Shown here: positions 58,252-64,000 of the stretch, piece after piece
How the letters are laid out: every line of letters starts with the position of its first letter
Position numbering within the stretch: the stretch's first letter is position 1
NCBI RefSeq assembly: GCF_047250365.1
Contig: NZ_JBLBVL010000001.1
Location: 372,001-436,000 of the forward strand
Length of the DNA: 64,000 bases
Reading direction: 5' to 3'
Source of the DNA: Thaumasiovibrio sp047250365
Lineage (GTDB): Bacteria > Pseudomonadota > Gammaproteobacteria > Enterobacterales > Vibrionaceae
Notes under the pieces: generated by a model
What the model was told of the DNA's origin: nothing
What the model saw: the letters and a program-made list of their open reading frames with translations, nothing else
Database searches by the model: none
Position numbers and translations under genes: made by a program

Positions 58252-59832
58252 ATGGAACTTCTTTTTCTTGCCTCTGCCTTCTTTTTAGGCTTTTTGGCAC
58301 TGCGCTGTAAACTTCCGCCTATGATTGGCTTCCTTATTGCTGGGTTTATTCTGCGCTTACTCGGCTTTAGCGCTTCGCCATTACTAGAGAGCATTGCGGA
58401 TCTCGGCGTTACCTTACTTCTCTTTACCATCGGATTAAAGCTCGACATTAAACTGTTGCTAAAACGCAGTGTTTGGGCAGGAGCCACTGCGCATAATCTG
58501 CTTTCGAGCCTCTTTTTTCTGGCCGCATTATTTGCCTTGCAAAAAATGGGCATCACTATCTTGGCACCATTAGTATTCAGTGAGCTATTATTACTCGGCT
58601 TTGCGCTCTCTTTTTCCAGTACCGTGTTTGCTGTAAAAGTATTACAGGAAAAAGGCGAATTAAATGCAACCTACGGCGCTATCGCGATTGCCTTTTTGGT
58701 AATGCAGGATGTTTTTGCGGTCATCTTTTTAACCGCTTCGACGGGCAAAGTTCCAGAGATATACGCCTTAGCCCTATTCGCATTGCCACTCTTACGTCCA
58801 TTTTTCTACTACTTACTCGATCGTTGCGGCCACGGCGAAATGCTCGTCTTAAGTGGTATTGTTTTTGCTCTGCTCTTTGGTGCAGGGCTATTTGAATTCG
58901 TCGGACTAAAAGCTGACCTTGGAGCACTTGTATTCGGTATGCTTTTAGCGGGTCACTCCAAGGCATCAGAGCTCTCCAAGTCGCTGTTTAATATTAAAGA
59001 ACTATTATTGGTCTGCTTTTTCCTTAATATCGGACTGGCAGAAGCACCAACATTGCAAGCCATTGGCTTTGCCTCACTGCTCATTCTATTGTTACCTTTT
59101 AAAGCCGCACTCTATTTTGTTATTTTGCGCTATAGTCGATTCCGTCTACGCACAGCAACACTAGGTACCCTCGCACTGTGTAATTACAGCGAGTTTGGTC
59201 TTATTGTTGGCGGCCTCGCCTATAAGCTTGGTTGGTTACCTGGAAACCTATTAGCTGCCATCGCCATCGCTGTCTCCTTCTCTTTTATTTTAGCAGCACC
59301 AATGAATGATATTGGTCACTTGATATATCAAAAGACGAGCCGATGGTTTACCGAGCATACTGCAAACACGCTAAACCCAGATGATCGCCTGATTGACTTT
59401 GGGACAGCCAGAGTACTGATTCTCGGCATGGGTCGAATTGGAACCGGTGCTTATGATGAATTAATGCCCGCCTATAACGGCCAATTGCTCGGTATTGACA
59501 CTCGAGTTGAAACCGTCGCTCATCATCAGCGCCAACAGCGCAATGTAATGATGGGCGATGCGATTGATACCGACTTCTGGGCGCGCGTTGTATCAAAGCA
59601 ACAAGTTGAACTTATCTTACTCGCAATGCCTCACAGCCATGCCAATATGCGCGCATTAAAACAGATCACACGTAGTCAATATCGCGGCAAAATTGCTGCC
59701 ATTGCTAAGTATGCCGATGAGGTAGAGCAACTGTTAGATAACGGGGCTGATGTCGCCTTAAATATCTACCGCGAAGCTGGCAGTGGTTTCGCTCGCCATG
59801 TCACCCAAGAATTGAGTTCACCGACTCCTTAG
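58252..59832 (+). CDS. CPA2-type monovalent cation/H+ antiporter with TrkA-N domain
   Basis: A 526-residue membrane protein of the KefB/YbaL-type CPA2 family. It has about twelve hydrophobic segments (1-370), the family motif LLLFTIGLKLDIK, and SSTVFAVKVL and QDVFAV segments. A cytoplasmic RCK/TrkA-N domain follows, with the NAD-binding ILGMGRIGTGAYDEL (about 390-404). E. coli ybaL also adjoins gsk; here asnB intervenes. Substrate (K+ or Na+) cannot be read from sequence. There is no KefF/KefG-like partner adjacent. Confidence 0.9.
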   Translation: MELLFLASAFFLGFLALRCKLPPMIGFLIAGFILRLLGFSASPLLESIADLGVTLLLFTIGLKLDIKLLLKRSVWAGATAHNLLSSLFFLAALFALQKMGITILAPLVFSELLLLGFALSFSSTVFAVKVLQEKGELNATYGAIAIAFLVMQDVFAVIFLTASTGKVPEIYALALFALPLLRPFFYYLLDRCGHGEMLVLSGIVFALLFGAGLFEFVGLKADLGALVFGMLLAGHSKASELSKSLFNIKELLLVCFFLNIGLAEAPTLQAIGFASLLILLLPFKAALYFVILRYSRFRLRTATLGTLALCNYSEFGLIVGGLAYKLGWLPGNLLAAIAIAVSFSFILAAPMNDIGHLIYQKTSRWFTEHTANTLNPDDRLIDFGTARVLILGMGRIGTGAYDELMPAYNGQLLGIDTRVETVAHHQRQQRNVMMGDAIDTDFWARVVSKQQVELILLAMPHSHANMRALKQITRSQYRGKIAAIAKYADEVEQLLDNGADVALNIYREAGSGFARHVTQELSSPTP

Positions 59833-59859
59833 CCTGCTTTCCCCTACCCCCTTTAATTC

Positions 59860-59883
59860 GTGCCACATTAGTGGCACTTTTTT
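59860..59883 (+). terminator. Terminator after the antiporter gene
   Basis: GTGCCAC/GTGGCAC around ATTA, then T6. It lies 27 bp past the stop. Confidence 0.9.
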
Positions 59884-59907
59884 AACCTTACCATATATAT
59901 TATTCAC

Positions 59908-59940
59908 ATAATATCCACTTTTTGTAAATAATATCTACTT
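59908..59940. repeat. Direct repeat upstream of asnB
   Basis: ATAATATCCACTT (59908-59920) and ATAATATCTACTT (59928-59940), one mismatch, start-to-start 20 bp or two helical turns. Candidate tandem binding site for an asnB regulator. Confidence 0.45.
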
Positions 59941-60068
59941 ACACCCCTCTTTAATCCTTTTTTCTCAACTTACTATTGCATTACATAAATGAAATGGCAA
60001 AGTGAAGAACAGGAAAGAAAGTTAACCTTTTCACAACATAGAACCAGTAACGATAATGTGAGGGATGT

Positions 60069-61736
60069 ATGTGTTCAATATTTGGTGTTCTCGATATAAA
60101 AAGTGACGCGACAAGACTAAGGGAAACCGCGCTTGAATTGTCAAAAAAAATGCGCCATCGTGGCCCCGACTGGTCAGGAATTTACTCTTCAGATAAAGCA
60201 ATACTGGTGCATGAGCGCCTTGCGATCGTCGATTTAAATAGTGGCGAACAACCACTCTATAACCAAGATAAAAGCCATGCATTGGCGGTTAATGGTGAGA
60301 TCTATAACCACAAAGAACTTCGTCACACACTGTGCCCTGACTATGCATTTCAAACAGAGTCAGACTGTGAAATCATTCTTGCCCTATACGAAGAGAAAGG
60401 CCCGGAACTACTGGACTACCTAAATGGTATTTTCGCCTTTATTTTGTATGACGCAGAGAAGGATGCCTATTTAATTGGTCGTGACCATATTGGGATCATT
60501 CCTCTTTATCATGGCTATGATGAGCACGGAAATTACTATGTCGCATCGGAAATGAAGGCATTAGTTCCTGTTTGCCGCAGCATCAGTGAATTCCCTCCAG
60601 GTAGTTTTGTGTGGTCGCAAGCTGGTAAAGAACCACAGCACTATTACAAACGCGAGTGGATGGCTTTCGATGAGGTAAAAGACAATAGCACTGATAAGGC
60701 AGCGCTAAAACAAGCGCTTGAAGATGCCGTAAAACGCCAACTAATGACTGATGTTCCCTATGGTGTGTTGCTATCTGGTGGCCTCGATTCGTCTGTTATC
60801 TCTGCTATCACCAAGCAGTTTGCGTCAAAGCGTATTGAAGATGACAGTCAGTCCCAAGCATGGTGGCCAACCCTGCACTCTTTCGCCATTGGCCTTGAAG
60901 GTGCTCCTGACCTAAAAGCGGCAAGAAAGGTCGCCGATCATTTAGGAACAGTTCACCATGAACTGACTTATACGATTCAAGAAGGGCTAGATGCTATCCG
61001 CGATGTTATTTATCACATCGAAACTTATGATGTTACAACCATTCGCGCCTCAACACCCATGTACTTAATGGCACGGAAAATACGCGCGATGGGCATTAAG
61101 ATGGTGCTGTCTGGTGAAGGGGCAGATGAAGTCTTTGGCGGCTACCTCTATTTTCACAAAGCACCCAACGCACAGGAATTCCATGAAGAAACCGTGCGTA
61201 AGCTACTCGCGCTCAATATGTTTGACTGTGCGCGCGCCAATAAATCAATGGCGGCGTGGGGTGTCGAGGCACGTGTTCCTTTCCTTGATAAAGAGTTTCT
61301 TGACGTTGCGATGCGCGTTAACCCTAACGATAAAATGTGTGGCAATGGCAAAATGGAAAAACACATTATTCGCGAATGTTTTGAAGATTATCTGCCCGAA
61401 GAGGTGGTTTGGCGCCAAAAAGAGCAATTCTCTGATGGCGTAGGTTATAGTTGGATCGATACCCTACGTGAAACGGCGGCAAGTCGTGTCTCTGACCAAC
61501 AAATGGACACCGCAGCCTACCGTTTCCCTTATAACACACCGACCACGAAAGAGGGTTACATGTACCGCGAGGTCTTCGAGGAGCTATTCCCGTTAGAAGA
61601 TGCCGCTAAATGTGTGCCTGGTGGTCCTTCCGTGGCGTGTTCTAGCGCAAAAGCCATTGAATGGGATGCGTCGTTCAAAGATAATGCCGACCCTTCAGGT
61701 CGCGCCGTTAAAGCCGTGCACAACAAAGCCTATTAA
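60069..61736 (+). CDS. asnB: Asparagine synthetase B (glutamine-hydrolysing)
   Basis: Makes asparagine from aspartate, glutamine and ATP. The 555-residue protein has the Ntn glutaminase domain with nucleophile Cys2 (MCSIFGVLD), RHRGPDWSG, AVNGEIYNH, and the C-terminal synthetase with the PPi-loop LLSGGLDSSVIS and GEGADEVFGGY. SD GAGGG lies just before the ATG. E. coli AsnB has 554 residues. Followed by a terminator and converging on gsk. Confidence 0.98.
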   Translation: MCSIFGVLDIKSDATRLRETALELSKKMRHRGPDWSGIYSSDKAILVHERLAIVDLNSGEQPLYNQDKSHALAVNGEIYNHKELRHTLCPDYAFQTESDCEIILALYEEKGPELLDYLNGIFAFILYDAEKDAYLIGRDHIGIIPLYHGYDEHGNYYVASEMKALVPVCRSISEFPPGSFVWSQAGKEPQHYYKREWMAFDEVKDNSTDKAALKQALEDAVKRQLMTDVPYGVLLSGGLDSSVISAITKQFASKRIEDDSQSQAWWPTLHSFAIGLEGAPDLKAARKVADHLGTVHHELTYTIQEGLDAIRDVIYHIETYDVTTIRASTPMYLMARKIRAMGIKMVLSGEGADEVFGGYLYFHKAPNAQEFHEETVRKLLALNMFDCARANKSMAAWGVEARVPFLDKEFLDVAMRVNPNDKMCGNGKMEKHIIRECFEDYLPEEVVWRQKEQFSDGVGYSWIDTLRETAASRVSDQQMDTAAYRFPYNTPTTKEGYMYREVFEELFPLEDAAKCVPGGPSVACSSAKAIEWDASFKDNADPSGRAVKAVHNKAY

Positions 61737-61756
61737 CGCCGCCGGTGGCAAATAAC

Positions 61757-61784
61757 AAAAAAGCAGCCATTGGCTGCTTTTTTA
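61757..61784. terminator. Bidirectional terminator between asnB and gsk
   Basis: GCAGCC/GGCTGC around ATT with A6 on the left and T6 on the right. Confidence 0.9.
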
Positions 61785-61805
61785 TTGTTGATAGAGCGAT
61801 TGTGC

Positions 61806-63110
61806 TTAACGTTCCCAGTAGGCTTCTTCTAAGCTATCTTCGCGTTCAGGTAGACCACGAGACAAACGAGGAGAATGCTGTTTTAGCACCTCGTAGCTCA
61901 CGCGGTTAGAGTACTTACACACTTGTGAAAACGAAGAGTAAGTTAAGAACTCATGATTATGCTTGCTTGAGCGCGGAACATTATCACGATGATACCGGTT
62001 CGCAGACATATCATGCAGAAGTGCAGACAAAGCGCCATCACCTGCACCATTGGTATTTTTAATCTGTTCAGGGCCCCCCATATAAGGTGCAATATGCGAG
62101 TACACCTTCATTGGATTCTCGCACTTACCTTTCAACATTGGACGGCTAAATTCATAACGGTTAAATTCTGCGATTTCACCCGGCAGCAGAGGCAGTGTTG
62201 TCTCTCGCTTTGCCGATTCTTCGGTATAACCAGCCATGAACAGACCAACAGGCCCTGCCGTACACAGTACGAGGTCAACCCAGTCTAGGGCAATTGACGC
62301 CGCCATTAACGGATCTTTTTCACCAGTAAGTGCTTCGCCTTCTTCCTCATTCATCGCAACAACTGTGACGTGTTCCTTAAGGAACGCCTGCCACCACTCA
62401 ATGTTGCCTTCGATGACATGCTTCGTCCCTAGGGTCAATACCACAGGTACATCATGCTGCTTGGCGTATTCTATTGCCTGCATGGTGGCATCTAGCATCG
62501 GTTCATCGTCATTACAGCGTACAAGATACGCAGAAATAACCAGTGCTGAGGCTTTCTCAAAGATCTTCTCTGGCACATTGTTTGGTTGAAGTTGATTGAT
62601 CAACCCACCATTAATGGCAAATGTCCGCTCACCATCTTGAGATATCAAGGTAAAACAGCGTCCAATCGGGCCGTGAACCGGTTGTAAATAGTTCAAGTCC
62701 ATTCGGCTGGATGTATTACAAAGATAGCGGTAAGCATAGCTGCCGATCGCGATCTCTTGGCTCATTACACCCAACAGGATTGATTTATCATCAGCCAGCA
62801 CAGAGTAGTTGTGCAGCGTATTGCCAATCGTACCACCAGCAAACTCATGACTGATCAAGTCATTCTGTTTTAACTCCTGATACAGATTTTCCGCTTTAAC
62901 ATCATCGATAACCAACGAATGCCCTTTGCTCAGACCATAGCGCTGTACGAATTCGTCATCAACACGCGCTTCAATATCTACCAGTGTCTGGTCAATACCG
63001 ATAATGTGCGGACGGGCTAATTTCTTCTGAGGCTTGGTTTGACTCAGTAACGGGTCACGAGCATGAACCGGAAAGTAATGTTTTGATTTACGTTGACCAG
63101 GAAATTTCAT
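61806..63110 (-). CDS. gsk: Inosine-guanosine kinase
   Basis: PfkB-family kinase that phosphorylates guanosine and inosine in purine salvage. The protein has FAGGTIGNTLHNYSVLADD, YRYLCNTSSRMDLNYLQP and the C-terminal anion-hole/base motif KNTNGAGDGALSALLHD. The ATG at 63110 (MKFPGQRKSKHYFPVHARDP) gives 434 residues, as in E. coli; the open frame continues 31 codons upstream without support. The order hemH-gsk matches E. coli apart from the missing aes. Confidence 0.97.
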   Translation of the reverse strand: MKFPGQRKSKHYFPVHARDPLLSQTKPQKKLARPHIIGIDQTLVDIEARVDDEFVQRYGLSKGHSLVIDDVKAENLYQELKQNDLISHEFAGGTIGNTLHNYSVLADDKSILLGVMSQEIAIGSYAYRYLCNTSSRMDLNYLQPVHGPIGRCFTLISQDGERTFAINGGLINQLQPNNVPEKIFEKASALVISAYLVRCNDDEPMLDATMQAIEYAKQHDVPVVLTLGTKHVIEGNIEWWQAFLKEHVTVVAMNEEEGEALTGEKDPLMAASIALDWVDLVLCTAGPVGLFMAGYTEESAKRETTLPLLPGEIAEFNRYEFSRPMLKGKCENPMKVYSHIAPYMGGPEQIKNTNGAGDGALSALLHDMSANRYHRDNVPRSSKHNHEFLTYSSFSQVCKYSNRVSYEVLKQHSPRLSRGLPEREDSLEEAYWER

Positions 63111-63273
63111 TGTCTTCGAATACGGTGGCAAAAAACGTCGGGATTCTACCACACAATATAGAACAACCAACCATTGGCGGCAGAAATTATTGTAATTCCT
63201 CACCTACCCAATCAATATGTCCAGTTTTTTTGTGTCTCATGCGTTCATTTTTGCCAACTCATCACAAATTGGA

Positions 63274-64000
63274 TCACCACTCCTTCGTATGATGATGAAT
63301 AACATGAGTCAATAGAGCAATATGATCATCGCGATCATTTAAACATGGAATCAAACGTAGCTGTTCTCCACCATGCTGGATAAAAGTATCACGGCACTGA
63401 ATCGCTATCTCTTCTAACGTTTCTAAACAGTCACTGGCAAACGCGGGAGTAATCACGTCAATACGCTTGGTTCCCGACCTTGCTAGCGCGATGAGCGTCT
63501 GTTCTGTATAAGGCTTTAGCCACTCTTCACGCCCAAAGATAGACTGGTAACTCATACCAAACTGATCGTCTTCTAATGCCAATGCTTGCTGAAGCTGATA
63601 ACTGGTCTGCACACAATGACCCGCATACGGATCGCCATTATCCGAATATCGCTGAGGGATGCCGTGATATGAGCACAATAAATAATCACTCTCTCCATGC
63701 ACTTCCCAGTAGTCACGTACCGATTGTGCTAATGCGTCCACATAGAGCGGTTGCTGATAGTAGTGATTCACTGTGCGCATTTCTGGCAAATTGGAACGTC
63801 GTTGTAGCGCCTGTGCCAATTTATCAATGCCAGCCGCCGTGGTGGTAGCGCTAAATTGTGGATATAAAGGGAGCACCAGTACCTTTGTACACCCTTGCGA
63901 CTCTAACTCCTCTAGCGCAAGGTCAATGGATGGCTGACCATACGTCATACCAACAGCTACAGGCATATCGATGACCTCTTGCAGACGATCACGTTGACGA
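63274..64000 (-). CDS. hemH: Ferrochelatase, N-terminus cut by the window
   Basis: Inserts Fe2+ into protoporphyrin IX, the last step of haem synthesis. About 241 codons are present; the frame runs through the ATG at 63966 to the right edge (preceding residues RQRDRLQEVID), so the true start lies outside. Visible motifs are VLPLYPQFSATTTA, the catalytic-His block SYHGIPQRY, SIFGREEWLKPYT and PAFASDCLETLEEI with its conserved glutamate. It is upstream of gsk on the same strand. Confidence 0.95.
   Translation of the reverse strand, partial: RQRDRLQEVIDMPVAVGMTYGQPSIDLALEELESQGCTKVLVLPLYPQFSATTTAAGIDKLAQALQRRSNLPEMRTVNHYYQQPLYVDALAQSVRDYWEVHGESDYLLCSYHGIPQRYSDNGDPYAGHCVQTSYQLQQALALEDDQFGMSYQSIFGREEWLKPYTEQTLIALARSGTKRIDVITPAFASDCLETLEEIAIQCRDTFIQHGGEQLRLIPCLNDRDDHIALLTHVIHHHTKEW

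Noticed and set aside
59989..60099. 36-codon frame overlapping the asnB start
   Set aside because: No SD precedes its ATG, and it overlaps asnB out of frame; considered as an Asn-responsive leader, but no terminator/antiterminator pair is visible.
1..64000. Phage, transposon, defence or secretion islands, tRNA or rRNA genes
   Set aside because: Every long frame maps to a core gene or its shadow; no transposase, integrase, tRNA-like cloverleaf or terminal repeats were seen, and base composition looks even.

Overview
The window is about 64 kb of dense, colinear housekeeping chromosome from a gammaproteobacterium, most likely a member of the Vibrionaceae. The protein sequences follow the Escherichia coli orthologues closely, often to within a few residues of length. 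Several gene neighbourhoods are ones I associate with Vibrio and relatives: ybfF / DUF2788 / fldA / fur, and glnS / nagE / nagA / nagC / asnB / gsk / hemH. Composition looks uniform. I see no rRNA, tRNA, insertion sequence, prophage, integron or CRISPR array, so the region looks vertically inherited. The genus cannot be fixed by eye.

Layout. 1-383: AT-rich intergenic DNA ending in a terminator. 384-10807 (all minus strand): yceD-rpmF-plsX-fabH-fabD-fabG-acpP-fabF-pabC-mltG-tmk-holB-ycfH, the fatty-acid and phospholipid initiation cluster running into thymidylate kinase and the DNA polymerase III delta-prime subunit. 11188-17567: a YdcF-like DUF218 gene, yceF (Maf), rluC, rne with its long 5' leader, and a low-molecular-weight phosphatase. 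17702-23675: cobO, psiE, a CBS-domain protein, asmA, udk, apbC and an uncatalogued small ORF in front of apbC. 23799-29932: metG, mepM, znuA and znuCB. 29993-41241: the TCA block sdhCDAB-sucABCD, with gltA divergent from it. 41316-45520: a Ca2+-type P-type ATPase, ybgI and ybfA. 45656-52990: a DUF1853 gene, seqA-pgm, ybfF, a DUF2788 gene, fldA, fur and glnS. 53353-58143: nagE divergent from nagBAC. 58252-64000: a CPA2 cation/proton antiporter, asnB, gsk and the window-truncated hemH.

How the genes work together. PlsX, FabH, FabD, FabG, AcpP and FabF start and elongate acyl chains. SdhCDAB, SucAB, SucCD and GltA make up most of the oxidative TCA cycle. ZnuABC imports zinc from a divergent promoter that carries a Zur-box-like palindrome. 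NagE imports and phosphorylates GlcNAc; NagA and NagB convert it to fructose-6-phosphate. NagC, made from the same operon, probably acts on palindromes that flank a CRP-like site between nagE and nagB.

No large undescribed system is visible. The observations most worth checking are small: a 39-codon ORF with a near-perfect Shine-Dalgarno just upstream of apbC (23556-23675); a possible small RNA or processed 3' UTR between nagE and glnS (about 53098-53315); a nearly leaderless promoter for yceD; an FNR-type palindrome upstream of the Ca2+-ATPase; tandem palindromes between sdhB and sucA; and an in-frame hexanucleotide repeat encoding the His/Asp loop of ZnuA. Start codons were moved inward from the longest open frame wherever a ribosome binding site or family alignment supported it (holB, pabC, DUF218, rluC, phosphatase, asmA, znuC, znuB, sdhA, ybfA, pgm, seqA, glnS, gsk).
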